From Bacteroidota bacterium (GTDB taxonomy: Bacteria; Bacteroidota; Ignavibacteria; UBA10030; SZUA-254): a DNA stretch of 64,000 bases. The position numbers were made by a program, and so were the translations under genes. Below, piece after piece: positions 44,919 to 53,209 of this stretch (position 1 is the first letter of the stretch; each line of letters starts with the position of its first letter). The notes beneath the pieces were generated by a model. That model worked only from the letters and a program-made list of their open reading frames with translations. It made no database searches and was not told where the DNA came from. Location: positions 62,001-126,000 of the forward strand of contig DATDFQ010000049.1 in assembly GCA_036522515.1 (NCBI GenBank). Reading direction: 5' to 3'.

Positions 44919-44981
44919 CGCAGCCTAAAGGCTGCGGCTACCAAGCCCGAGGCATCGGTAGCCGCGACCTTCAGGTCGCGG
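44919..44981. repeat. BIME-like pair of REP hairpins
   Basis: A minus-oriented hairpin (44919-44941, CCGCAGCCTAAAGGCTGCGG with GTAG foot) and a plus-oriented hairpin (44958-44981, GTAG foot) face each other. The 16-base spacer CAAGCCCGAGGCATCG is nearly the same as the one between the REPs at 22640 and 22657 (CAAGTCCAAGGCATCG). Confidence 0.82.
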
Positions 44982-45050
44982 GACGTTAAGGAAACGAATC
45001 TCAGCCGGTTCGACCGTCGGGTCCGGGATGCAATTCTACTTCTGAAGTCT

Positions 45051-45056
45051 TATATT
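45051..45056 (+). promoter_or_regulatory. Putative -10 box of the exported SAM-fold gene
   Basis: TATATT, five bases before the ATG at 45062. No good -35 hexamer is visible at 16-18 bases, so support is only from position and similarity to other starts. Confidence 0.35.
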
Positions 45057-45061
45057 CCTCC

Positions 45062-45967
45062 ATGAAGATGACGCACATACTTCGAACGACAATTCTTCTC
45101 CTTTCGCTGTCCCAGCCGGCGTGTCGAACCCCGCGAGGGAATCCACACGGCATTCAGGTGCTCGAGGAATCCGGCGGGAGAAAACTGATGATCGGCGGCC
45201 GGGTCAGGGCGTATGTCGATACGGCGTCGTTGGAATCACGGCTGAGATATGTCTCCGTGATGAATCTTCCGATGAGGTTTTATTCAGCGCCCGGATCTCT
45301 CCTCCTGATCGGCGCGGGAGGCGGCTCGATCGCGAGAAATTACCTGAAGGAGGGCTGGAAGGTGGAGTCGGTTGAACCCGACTCCGCCGTCGCCCGAATC
45401 GCGCGAAGCACGTTCGGGCTCCGGGAGGACGAGGTGAAGATTCGAGTCGGGAGCGCGGGGCAGTTCCTTGCATCCCAGGCAGGCGCGTACGATCTTATCC
45501 TTGAAGATCTTGTCGGTACGCCGGTTCCCGAGGGAGATTTGCTGACGGCCGGCTTTTTCAAGACCGTTCGCACGCACTTGAAAAAAGGAGGAATGTTCGG
45601 AATCGCGCTCGAGTGCGCCGGATGGCGAGATGAGGTTGTCCGGGCCGTCGCTTCGACGCTCGGCGAGGCCTTCCCGAACGTCACCGTCCTTCCGATCGCC
45701 GAACCCCCGAACCGTTTCGGCAGCATCGTGGTGATCGCCTCAGAGAGAGCGCATGATGAACTCGTCAGGGAAGTCGGCCGGAACGAGGGGCTCGACCCGG
45801 AGTGGCGTTTCGGTCCCGGCTACCAGGAGACCCACGCCTGGGACAATCGTTTCGTGATGCAGCCCGATCCCCTGCTGGTCCAGACCGCGGAACAGAACCG
45901 GATCGGAAGAATGTTCGAAACGATCGACGATTCCGCCCGCGCCCAACCCCCGGGGTATCTCCCCTAA
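45062..45967 (+). CDS. Exported protein with spermidine-synthase-like SAM-binding fold
   Basis: Protein of 301 residues. The first 21 residues (THILRTTILLLSLSQPAC) form a signal sequence ending in a Cys, an imperfect lipobox. The body has the Rossmann-methyltransferase core of spermidine-synthase-like proteins: GSLLLIGAGGGSIARNYLKEGW, VESVEPDSAVARIA, YDLILEDLVGTPVPEGDLLT and FKTVRTHLKKGGMFGIAL. SAM-dependent enzymes are normally cytosolic, so an export signal is unusual. Alternatively the segment is an uncleaved inner-membrane anchor. Substrate unknown. It probably starts without a leader. Confidence 0.72.
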   Translation: MKMTHILRTTILLLSLSQPACRTPRGNPHGIQVLEESGGRKLMIGGRVRAYVDTASLESRLRYVSVMNLPMRFYSAPGSLLLIGAGGGSIARNYLKEGWKVESVEPDSAVARIARSTFGLREDEVKIRVGSAGQFLASQAGAYDLILEDLVGTPVPEGDLLTAGFFKTVRTHLKKGGMFGIALECAGWRDEVVRAVASTLGEAFPNVTVLPIAEPPNRFGSIVVIASERAHDELVREVGRNEGLDPEWRFGPGYQETHAWDNRFVMQPDPLLVQTAEQNRIGRMFETIDDSARAQPPGYLP

Positions 45968-45981
45968 AGGCGCCGGGCGCC

Positions 45982-46323
45982 TCACCGCATCGGCTTGATC
46001 TTACCCGTCTCCTCGATCCGGACCGGGTACCCCTCCAGCACCGGAGGGATCTTCTCTTCGAGCTCGCGTGTCTTCCTGACGACCATGACTCCGATACACG
46101 GTTTTCCGTCGTCGAGGGCGCCGACATACACCCCGACTACTCCCGGTAACGCCATCAGCTCCGCGGAATGAGCCTCTTTCACGAGGTTGATATCGCGCCG
46201 GGGAGTCACGCTTCCGGGCCGACCGTCATTGCCGGAGGTCTTGCACCCGGGCGCAAGGTGAAGGATGAATGCGAGTGTGAGGATGGCGCAGAGAACCGTT
46301 GACAGGCGTTCATGATAGTGCAT
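45982..46323 (-). CDS. Small lipoprotein with propeptide-like domain
   Basis: Protein of 113 residues with lipobox LAPGC (signal LSTVLCAILTLAFILHLAPGC). Residues about 45-113 (VKEAHSAELMALPGVVGVYVGALDDGKPC to VRIEETGKIKP) align with the N-terminal domain of the protease lipoprotein encoded upstream: H-S/T-A-x-L-M, G-x-x-x-G, GKI-x-P. It is a stand-alone copy of that domain. A chaperone or inhibitor role for the neighbouring protease is a hypothesis. A strong terminator (46370-46400) separates the two genes. Confidence 0.7.
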   Translation of the reverse strand: MHYHERLSTVLCAILTLAFILHLAPGCKTSGNDGRPGSVTPRRDINLVKEAHSAELMALPGVVGVYVGALDDGKPCIGVMVVRKTRELEEKIPPVLEGYPVRIEETGKIKPMR

Positions 46324-46369
46324 GTTGAAATTCCGTCGAATGGGACGCGACCTTCGGGTTGCGCGGAAT

Positions 46370-46400
46370 AAAAAACCCGTCCCGCGCGAGGCGGGACGGG
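46370..46400 (-). terminator. Intrinsic terminator after the protease gene
   Basis: Perfect 10-bp GC-rich stem CCCGTCCCGC (46376-46385) / GCGGGACGGG (46391-46400) with a 5-base loop. On the minus strand it is followed by TTTTTT. It lies 44 bases past the stop of the protease gene. Confidence 0.88.
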
Positions 46401-46443
46401 CGATTTCAGACCGGCTCCGGCGTGGTAACGGAACCGCTACTTG

Positions 46444-47598
46444 TTACTGCCCCACCATCCCGGCGGTTCCGCCGGCGTTCGAACCGATCCAGCTCAGGAC
46501 ATCGCCGATCGGGTTGGCGATCGCCGTCGTCGAGCTGCCGGCGTAGAGAAGGCCGACCGCTTTCGGATTCGTCGACACGTCCTGGACCATGAGCGAGCCG
46601 GAATCTCCGGAGATCAGGAAACTCTGGCCGCGGTTTTTATTTTTTATGACGATCTGCCCGGTGAACGTCTTCGTGAAAGCCGCTCCGCCCGCGCACTCGT
46701 TATCGTATGCCACACTGATGGTGGCGTTCAGCCCGCTGACGCTGCTCCGGGTCAACCCGCTCGAGCGTCCGCTCTTCTTCACGGCCTGCCCGATGGATGC
46801 GCCGACCGTCGTCGCGGAAATTGTTCCGACTTCCAGGATCGCTCCGTCGGTGCGAACCATTCCCGGGATGACCGCGGCATATCCGACATCGACATTTGCG
46901 CCCGGCAGGCTCCCCGAACCCGAAAGCGTTGCGACATTCTGCGCGTTCGCGGCGTTGCAGGAAATGTCGACCATGCCCGGCTGAATGACCGGGTCTCCTG
47001 CGGTGGCCACCCTGTTGTTGCCGCCGGCGACGATATCGCCCCAGAACACGTGATAGTTACTCAGGACATACTGAGTGGTGCCGACATGGACCAAAGACCC
47101 GAGCGTGCCGCTGCAGCAATATCCGTTCGCGAGGTCATACCTCCATCCGCCGGAGGTGCCCAGTTGCACCGGCGGCGTTTGTTTCACCTGGTGGTCGGCG
47201 ACGCCGGCAAGAGGTCTGATCTTACCGACAACTTCGCTCACCACGGGTACTCCCTCCAGGTTTCGGGGGAGCGCATAGGTTCCGCGGGCATTCTTCGAAT
47301 CGACCGGGTTTTCCAAAAGGACAAGCACTGCGATCCTTCCGTCTTCCGTCAGGCCTGTTGCGGTCCCGATGACATTCTTATCGGCCATCAAGGCCGCCGT
47401 ATGACGGTCCTGAACAAGCATGACAGACTTCACCTGGGGATTTTCCTTGCTCAGGGTTTCGGCAGTCTGTGTGGTGATGGGTCCGCTTGAGCTATCCTGC
47501 TTTTCGGCGCACCCTCCCAGGAACATTGTCCCGAGCAGAGCAAACACGATGAGAAGAACAAACGGAAGCATCGTCGAGCGATGCGAACGAATTGTCAT
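46444..47598 (-). CDS. Lipoprotein with trypsin-like (S1) serine protease domain
   Basis: Protein of 384 residues with lipobox FLGGC. An N-terminal domain (about 50-130) matching the downstream small lipoprotein is followed by a chymotrypsin-fold protease. Candidate triad: His in LSNYHVFWGD, Asp in NVDVGYAAVI, Ser in ISGDSGSLMV (GDSG). CNAANAQNV and NECAGGAAF may form a disulfide. It should act in the periplasm or on the cell surface, resembling bacterial Nal1-like S1 peptidases. A perfect AGGAGG Shine-Dalgarno sequence and a good promoter (47689-47717) drive it. Confidence 0.82.
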   Translation of the reverse strand: MTIRSHRSTMLPFVLLIVFALLGTMFLGGCAEKQDSSSGPITTQTAETLSKENPQVKSVMLVQDRHTAALMADKNVIGTATGLTEDGRIAVLVLLENPVDSKNARGTYALPRNLEGVPVVSEVVGKIRPLAGVADHQVKQTPPVQLGTSGGWRYDLANGYCCSGTLGSLVHVGTTQYVLSNYHVFWGDIVAGGNNRVATAGDPVIQPGMVDISCNAANAQNVATLSGSGSLPGANVDVGYAAVIPGMVRTDGAILEVGTISATTVGASIGQAVKKSGRSSGLTRSSVSGLNATISVAYDNECAGGAAFTKTFTGQIVIKNKNRGQSFLISGDSGSLMVQDVSTNPKAVGLLYAGSSTTAIANPIGDVLSWIGSNAGGTAGMVGQ

Positions 47599-47688
47599 GG
47601 AAACCCTCCTAAGATGAAGTGAGGAGAACGGGTGATTTGATCAGAAATTGTCTTTCGCCGGGAACCAGCCACTGACTAAAGCATTTCA

Positions 47689-47717
47689 ATGGTAAGGAAT
47701 TAAAGCCGGCTTGTCAA
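47689..47717 (-). promoter_or_regulatory. Promoter of the protease lipoprotein gene
   Basis: Minus-strand TTGACA (47712-47717), 17-base spacer, TACCAT (47689-47694). The leader is about 85 bases and ends with AGGAGG. A perfect 9-bp palindrome lies just upstream at 47728-47748. Confidence 0.6.
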
Positions 47718-47727
47718 GGGGCTTGGG

Positions 47728-47748
47728 CCGATTTTCCGCGAAAATCGG
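47728..47748. promoter_or_regulatory. Perfect palindrome upstream of the protease promoter
   Basis: CCGATTTTC-CGC-GAAAATCGG, a 9-bp perfect inverted repeat 10 bases upstream of the -35 box. It could be an operator for the protease gene or the metG terminator stem, although no U-run follows it. Confidence 0.4.
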
Positions 47749-47814
47749 TCAAATTGTGACACAGGACATCCGGGGAGCGACTCCGGGGAGGGAAATCGGG
47801 CAAATCGGGAGGGG

Positions 47815-49902
47815 CTACTTTACCTTGCTTCCCGGATCGATCTCTTTCTCGGGGGTAAGAATGGCAAGCTTTCCGTCGGTGTCCGATGCGGCCAGGAGCA
47901 TTCCCCTCGATTCGACACCCCTGATAGTGGCAGGGGCCAGATTCGCCACCACAACGATGCTTTTCCCTACGAGTTCCTCCGGGGCATAGTGTTCCGCTAT
48001 ACCTGCCACGAGCTGGCGTTCCTCGTCGCCAAGAGAAACGAGAAGCTTCAACAGTTTGTCCGATTTCGGGACCTTCTCCGCCCTGACCACCCTTGCCACG
48101 CGCAGATCAAGTTTCCTGAATGTATCGATGTCGATCTGGGAACCGTGATCCGCCCTGGGGACTGCGCCGGCTCCCGCGGCCGGGAGCTGTCCGATGAACC
48201 GGGCGATGACCTCGTCCTCAATTTTTGAGAAGAGAATTGCCGGCCGGCCGAGCGGATGACCCGCGGGCAGGGAGTTTACCCCCACGTCGTTCCACCCCGC
48301 ACCGGAGGGCGATCCCGGGAGGAGCAGCATGTTCCAGATGCCGGCGGAGGTGAAGGGAAGGACCGGCTCGATGAGAATTGCGATCGACCGGACCGCCTGG
48401 AGGCAGAGGTTGATCGTCAGGGCACAGCGGTCGGGATCTTCCTTGAGCGACTTCCAGGGCTGGAGATCGTTGAAATATTTGTTGCAGAACCGGACGAGAT
48501 TCATCACCGCCAGCGCCCCGTCCTTGAACCGGTACTGTTCAAAGAACGCCCCGCCCGTTTCGGCCGCGGAGCGTATTTCTTTCGCAAGCGTCTCGTCGGT
48601 CGACCCGGGGCCCCTGGTGAACATCCCGGGGTTCCCCGCGGCGGGAACCTTTCCGCCGAAATTTCTGTGGGCGAAGGTGAGCGTCCGGTTGACAAAATTG
48701 CCGAGCGTATCCGCGAGCTCGTTGTTGGTGCGCGCCTGGAAATCCTTCCAGGTGAAATCGGCATCCCGGTACTCGGGAAGGTTCAGGGTCAGGGCGTAGC
48801 GCAGCGTGTCGGGGGGAAAGGCGGCGACAAAGTCGTCGACGTCGATTCCCCAGCCGCGGCTCTTCGAGAACTTCTGGCCCTCAAAATTCAGAAATTCGTT
48901 CGCCGGGACGTTGGCCGGCAGGACGTACTGTTCCCCCCCACGCTCGTTCCGTGCCATCAGCATCGCCGGAAAGACGATGCAGTGGAAGACGACATTATCC
49001 TTTCCGAGGAACGCCACATACTTGGTCCCTGCGTCGAGCCAGTACTGTTTCCAGCGATCCGGCTGCCCGGTCCGTTCCGACCATTCCTTCGTGGAGGAAA
49101 TATATCCGAGCACCGCCTCGAACCAGACGTAGAGAACTTTTTGTTCAAATCCTTTCAGGGGGACGCGCACGCCCCAGCCCAGGTCCCGGGTGACCGCCCT
49201 GTCCTGCAGTCCCTCCCCGAACCAGCCCCGGCAATACTGCAGCACGTTCTCCTTCCAGCCGTCCTCCCTGTCGGCCCGCTCGATGTAGGCTTGGAGTTTC
49301 GCCTGGTACTCGCCGAGGGGAAAATAGAGGTGGGTCGTTTCCCGCAGCGTGGGCGTGCCCCCGGTGATCTTGCTCCTGGGATTCAACAGATCCGCCGGAT
49401 TCAGGTACGTTCCGCAGCGCTCGCACTGGTCGCCGCGCGCCTCGGGGTTCTGGCAGACCGGGCAGGTCCCCTCGACGTACCGGTCGGGCAGAAACATGTT
49501 CGCCTTCTCGTCGAAGAACTGCTTCTCTTTTTTTTCCCTCAGCACTCCGGCGGAATAAATCGCGAGGAAGAATTCCTTCACGGTCTCGTGGTGCAGCGGC
49601 AGCGTGGTCCGCGAATAATTATCGAAGCTCACTCCGAGCCGGGCGAAGGTGGCCTTGTTGAGCTCATGGTAGCGGTCGACGATCGCCTGGGGAGTCGTGT
49701 GCTCCTGCTCCGCGGTGATGGTGATCGGGACCCCGTGCTCGTCGGAGCCGCAGACAAAGGCGACATCGCGCTTCATCGAGCGCTGATACCGGGCGTAGAT
49801 ATCCGCCGGAAGACCCGCCCCGGCCAGATGCCCGAGGTGGAGCTTTCCGTTCGCGTACGGCAGCGCCGCGGTAATGAGTATGCGTTTGAATTTGTCGGCC
49901 AT
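47815..49902 (-). CDS. metG: Methionyl-tRNA synthetase
   Basis: Protein of 695 residues. HIGH motif as HLGH in PYANGKLHLGHLAG, zinc knuckle CPVC...CERC, WFEAVLGYISS, KFSKS in place of KMSKS (GQKFSKSRG), the anticodon-binding helix bundle and a C-terminal EMAP-II-like tRNA-binding domain (from about residue 590: DLRVARVVRAEKVP). It charges initiator and elongator tRNA-Met. The ATG at 49902 (MADKFKRILITAALPYANG) is chosen; a longer in-frame reading to 50040 overlaps holB. Confidence 0.96.
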   Translation of the reverse strand: MADKFKRILITAALPYANGKLHLGHLAGAGLPADIYARYQRSMKRDVAFVCGSDEHGVPITITAEQEHTTPQAIVDRYHELNKATFARLGVSFDNYSRTTLPLHHETVKEFFLAIYSAGVLREKKEKQFFDEKANMFLPDRYVEGTCPVCQNPEARGDQCERCGTYLNPADLLNPRSKITGGTPTLRETTHLYFPLGEYQAKLQAYIERADREDGWKENVLQYCRGWFGEGLQDRAVTRDLGWGVRVPLKGFEQKVLYVWFEAVLGYISSTKEWSERTGQPDRWKQYWLDAGTKYVAFLGKDNVVFHCIVFPAMLMARNERGGEQYVLPANVPANEFLNFEGQKFSKSRGWGIDVDDFVAAFPPDTLRYALTLNLPEYRDADFTWKDFQARTNNELADTLGNFVNRTLTFAHRNFGGKVPAAGNPGMFTRGPGSTDETLAKEIRSAAETGGAFFEQYRFKDGALAVMNLVRFCNKYFNDLQPWKSLKEDPDRCALTINLCLQAVRSIAILIEPVLPFTSAGIWNMLLLPGSPSGAGWNDVGVNSLPAGHPLGRPAILFSKIEDEVIARFIGQLPAAGAGAVPRADHGSQIDIDTFRKLDLRVARVVRAEKVPKSDKLLKLLVSLGDEERQLVAGIAEHYAPEELVGKSIVVVANLAPATIRGVESRGMLLAASDTDGKLAILTPEKEIDPGSKVK

Positions 49903-49909
49903 GGGTCGC

Positions 49910-51079
49910 CTATCCGCTCCGCACTTGTCGCTCCCCGAAGGGGGTGCGGAGCTCCGGAGGTCCGGGGGGAACGATGCTCTCCCGCAGTTCGAGGGCAAGA
50001 TTGAGCAGGACGAGCGGAATATACACATTTTTGCCGACAAGCGAAACCGCCCGATCGACCGCCGCCAGCGCCGATGCGACGTCCATTGCCTTGTAGCGTC
50101 CGACGAATTTCCGGAGCGACTCCCGTTCCTCCGGGGGACCTTCCGGGGCCGATCCTTCCTTCAGGACCATCGCGTCGCGGAGCCAATCCTCGAGGAGGAC
50201 CAGAAACTCCTCCATTTCCTGCTTCTGATACCGGTGGGTGATCCCGTCGATCGACCGGCCGATCTCTTCGCGGGACGGAAGCAACGCGGCGCGCAGGTAG
50301 TCGATAGCCTCCTTCCGCCGTTCGGGGAGGTCCGAATGGATGCGATCCAGCGCCCGGCCGTAGCTCCCGTTCGACAACCGTGCGATCACCAGCGCGTCTT
50401 CGCGCGGGATCCCGGCGCGCCGTTCCAGGGCTTCCGCGATCTGCCCGACCGTCAGCGGCGCAAGCCGGATCTGCTGGCACCGGGAGACGAGCGTCGGGAG
50501 CAGGAGGTCCTGCGCGGATGTCGTGAGCAACAGGACCGTTTCACCGGGAGGCTCTTCCAGCGTTTTCAAAAGGGCGTTGGCGGAGTTTTCGCTCAAGTCC
50601 TCCGCCTCCAGGATGATGAAGACCTTCCGGCCCGGTTCAAAGCCGGCAAGGGAGGCTCCTTTCCGGATTTCGCGCACGCTGTTAATCTTGATCGCGTTCG
50701 ACCTGGGGACGGAGATGGTATGATACGGGTTTTCCGCCTTCAACCGCTGCTGCTCTCGCACCATCCCGATCTCGGCGTCGGATAATTTCGAGAGAGGACC
50801 GTCCCCCTCCTTCTCGTTCCGGCCGGCCGGGAGCGCGAAGACGAGCGCCAGGTTGGGATGCCGGAGCTCCCGGGTCTTCGCGCAGCTCCGGCACTCGCCG
50901 CATGCTTCGTTCCCGCCCCGTTCGCAGAGGAGAGCCCGCGCGAACTCGATCGCCACCGGATCCTGGCCCGCCCCGTCCGGGCCCGAAAAGAGGTAGGCAT
51001 GGGCAACCCGCCCCGAACCGAGCATGCCGGCGAGGATCGTTTTCGCCCGTTCCTGTCCGATGATCGAGTCCCAGCTCAC
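49910..51079 (-). CDS. holB: DNA polymerase III delta-prime subunit
   Basis: Protein of 389 residues. The AAA+ module has GPDGAGQDPVAIEF at the P-loop, with Gln in place of the conserved Lys as expected of non-ATPase delta-prime, a zinc module with Cys in CERGGNEACGECRSCAK, LLKTLEEPPG and the SRC motif in LVSRCQQIRL (arginine finger). It is a stator of the clamp loader. It lies 7 bases upstream of metG. Confidence 0.9.
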   Translation of the reverse strand: MSWDSIIGQERAKTILAGMLGSGRVAHAYLFSGPDGAGQDPVAIEFARALLCERGGNEACGECRSCAKTRELRHPNLALVFALPAGRNEKEGDGPLSKLSDAEIGMVREQQRLKAENPYHTISVPRSNAIKINSVREIRKGASLAGFEPGRKVFIILEAEDLSENSANALLKTLEEPPGETVLLLTTSAQDLLLPTLVSRCQQIRLAPLTVGQIAEALERRAGIPREDALVIARLSNGSYGRALDRIHSDLPERRKEAIDYLRAALLPSREEIGRSIDGITHRYQKQEMEEFLVLLEDWLRDAMVLKEGSAPEGPPEERESLRKFVGRYKAMDVASALAAVDRAVSLVGKNVYIPLVLLNLALELRESIVPPGPPELRTPFGERQVRSG

Positions 51080-51094
51080 CGGAGGCCGTTCGAT

Positions 51095-53209
51095 TTAGAA
51101 GGCATGGCCGATCCCGAAGTGAAAAACGCCGTTCGACAGAGTCTCCGCAAGGAACCGCCGTTTAAAAATCGTCTGACTTCCGGCCTGTTCCTTCGGATCA
51201 TACATCCGCAGGCCGTAGTCGATCCTGAACGGCCCGAAATATGTTTCATACCTGAAACCGATACCCGCCGCGACGGCGACGTCGCGCATCCTGAAATCCG
51301 AGATGTCGCTCCAGAGGTTGCCGACGTCTACAAAGTAAACCCCCCAGATGTTGTCGAGCCGCAGGTAGAGCAGCTTTCCGAATCCCCGGAAATGGTTCAC
51401 CCTCAGTTCGGCGCTCCCCTCGAAGATGAAATTGCCTCCGAACGGAAGAAGCGCCTCGGGCATCGCTCCGAGCTCGCGGGCTCTCCATCCCCTGATGCTC
51501 CCGCTTCCTCCCGCAAAGAATCTCCTGTTCAGCGGGATGCTGACCGGCAGGGAGCGGCTCTCGCCGTATTTATCCTGGTACCCCGTTCTGAGTTTCAGCG
51601 CCAGCACGTTGAAACCCGTGCTCGTAAGGTCCCGGTACCAGCGCCCCAGGAGCGTGGCCTTATAATATTGAGTGAACGGGAGGCCGGAAACGATCCCGGG
51701 GAGAAGCTTGGGAAGAATCCCCGATTCTTCCAGTGTCATGCCGGTGAAAAAACCGGCCGTGGGGGAGAAAATATCGTTGGTTTTATCCCGCTGAAGCGCG
51801 AGGGTGAGGATCGAATTGAATTGCGACTGGTCCGCCTCTCCCAGCGCGGCGATGATCTTCTCCGGCTGAGGGGTCCCGGGCACGATCTCCGGCCTCACAC
51901 GCTCCAGGGTCCATTCGGCCGACCCGTAGGTGTATGTCGCGAATTGTTTCGTCAGGCCGATCTTGTTCTTAAGGATTGAGAGGATATAGAATTTCTGTTT
52001 TTCCGCCGTGAGCGCCATCGTCCAGGAGCCGCTCAGGGTCCGGGTGAACAGATAGGGCTGCAGAATCTGGAACTGGAGCTCCGCGGCGCCGACCATCACC
52101 GTATCCCGGAAATTCCCGCCCGCGAACAGCTGGCTGATCGACTGGGTCCGGACGCGGGATCGGGCCGTGAACATCCGGCCGTCGCCGAGGAAGTTTCGGT
52201 TCGTGAACGCGAGGCCCACACCGAGGTTGAACTCGTTGTTCTCATCGGAGACCAGGATCTCCGGCGAGAGTTCGTTCCGGGACCTGGGGCGCACAAGCAC
52301 CTCCATCGGAATGCGCGAAGAGCCCGCGCTGTCGGAGAGCGGGGCGTGATCGACGCTGGCCGTTTCATACAAACCGAGTCTGTTGAGGTTGCGTTCGCTC
52401 GAAAGCTGCTTCTCCCGGCTGTAGAGGTCTCCCGGTTGAAAATCGAGCTGCCGGAGGGCCAGGTTGTCCGTGAGATCGTCGCGGGGGGGTTCGACCCGGA
52501 CCGTGACCTCCCCGAACGCATACCGCCTCCCGGTCACGAACGTGAACTTGAGCTGAAAATTGCCGGTCGAAAGGACGCGGAAGGCGCCCGAGCTGTCGTA
52601 ATCGAACCTCGCCGCGGGATACCCGTTGTTCGCAAGAATATCCAGCACCCGGCGTATCTCCGCGGAGCCGGTCGCGCGCTCGTAGGGCATTCCTTTCTGG
52701 ATCAGCGGCTCCTTGAAGATCTTCTCCGCGACCTCCGTTGAGACGCCGGAGAGGCCCAGCATCCTGACGCTTTCGACGAGCGAGCGTTTTTTCTCCTCGA
52801 TCGTAAATGTAACATTCATCCGCGCCTCGGCGGAATCGAAGCGGGCCTGGGCGGAGACCGCCGCGTCGTAAAAGCCCTTTCCCAGGTAGAAATCGGCGAT
52901 CCGCGCCTGGTCGGCTTCAAGCCGCTCCGCGTCATAATATTCGGGCTTCGAGCCGAATTTTTCTCCGAGCGTCCGGTAGAGGAATTTCGAGAAACCGCCC
53001 GGCGTCGGCCTGGTCTGGACGAGATCCTTGAAGGTCCCGGCGGGGAAGGTGGCGTTGCCGGTGAAATTGACCTGCCCGATTTCGGCAGCCGGCTGGTCCG
53101 CCGGGGCAAGTTGAGAGAGCGCGCGTGAAGGTAGAAGGGCTACCGCAAGCAGCGCGAAGATCAGGAGAGGGTGTATCCGGTTCTCAGTATCGCAGGTCCG
53201 GATGGTCAG
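51095..53209 (-). CDS. Omp85-family outer-membrane protein (BamA/TamA-like), CTG start
   Basis: Protein of 704 residues when read from CTG at 53209: signal peptide (PLLIFALLAVALLPSRALSQ), three POTRA-like domains (about 45-310; IGQVNFTGNATFPAGTF opens the first) and a 16-stranded-type surface-antigen barrel (GSGSIRGWRARELG is the L6 VRGF/RGW-like motif) ending FHFGIGHAF. TamA-like length and POTRA count. The first in-frame ATG is only at 52819, inside the second POTRA. The frame is open to a stop at 53219-53221 with no ATG, GTG or TTG in the signal region. CTG overlaps the previous stop as CTGA, mimicking the ATGA couplings elsewhere. A frameshift in this copy is the alternative. Confidence 0.75.
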   Translation of the reverse strand: MTIRTCDTENRIHPLLIFALLAVALLPSRALSQLAPADQPAAEIGQVNFTGNATFPAGTFKDLVQTRPTPGGFSKFLYRTLGEKFGSKPEYYDAERLEADQARIADFYLGKGFYDAAVSAQARFDSAEARMNVTFTIEEKKRSLVESVRMLGLSGVSTEVAEKIFKEPLIQKGMPYERATGSAEIRRVLDILANNGYPAARFDYDSSGAFRVLSTGNFQLKFTFVTGRRYAFGEVTVRVEPPRDDLTDNLALRQLDFQPGDLYSREKQLSSERNLNRLGLYETASVDHAPLSDSAGSSRIPMEVLVRPRSRNELSPEILVSDENNEFNLGVGLAFTNRNFLGDGRMFTARSRVRTQSISQLFAGGNFRDTVMVGAAELQFQILQPYLFTRTLSGSWTMALTAEKQKFYILSILKNKIGLTKQFATYTYGSAEWTLERVRPEIVPGTPQPEKIIAALGEADQSQFNSILTLALQRDKTNDIFSPTAGFFTGMTLEESGILPKLLPGIVSGLPFTQYYKATLLGRWYRDLTSTGFNVLALKLRTGYQDKYGESRSLPVSIPLNRRFFAGGSGSIRGWRARELGAMPEALLPFGGNFIFEGSAELRVNHFRGFGKLLYLRLDNIWGVYFVDVGNLWSDISDFRMRDVAVAAGIGFRYETYFGPFRIDYGLRMYDPKEQAGSQTIFKRRFLAETLSNGVFHFGIGHAF

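Noticed and set aside
48256-50004. A 582-codon plus-strand frame
   Set aside because: Antisense to metG, which carries HIGH, zinc and KFSKS motifs. The frame has no recognisable domain.
52816-53109. A 97-codon frame upstream of the Omp85 gene's first ATG
   Set aside because: It is a different frame over the POTRA region and is Arg/Ser/Pro-rich. The Omp85 frame itself gives a signal peptide and POTRA sequence.
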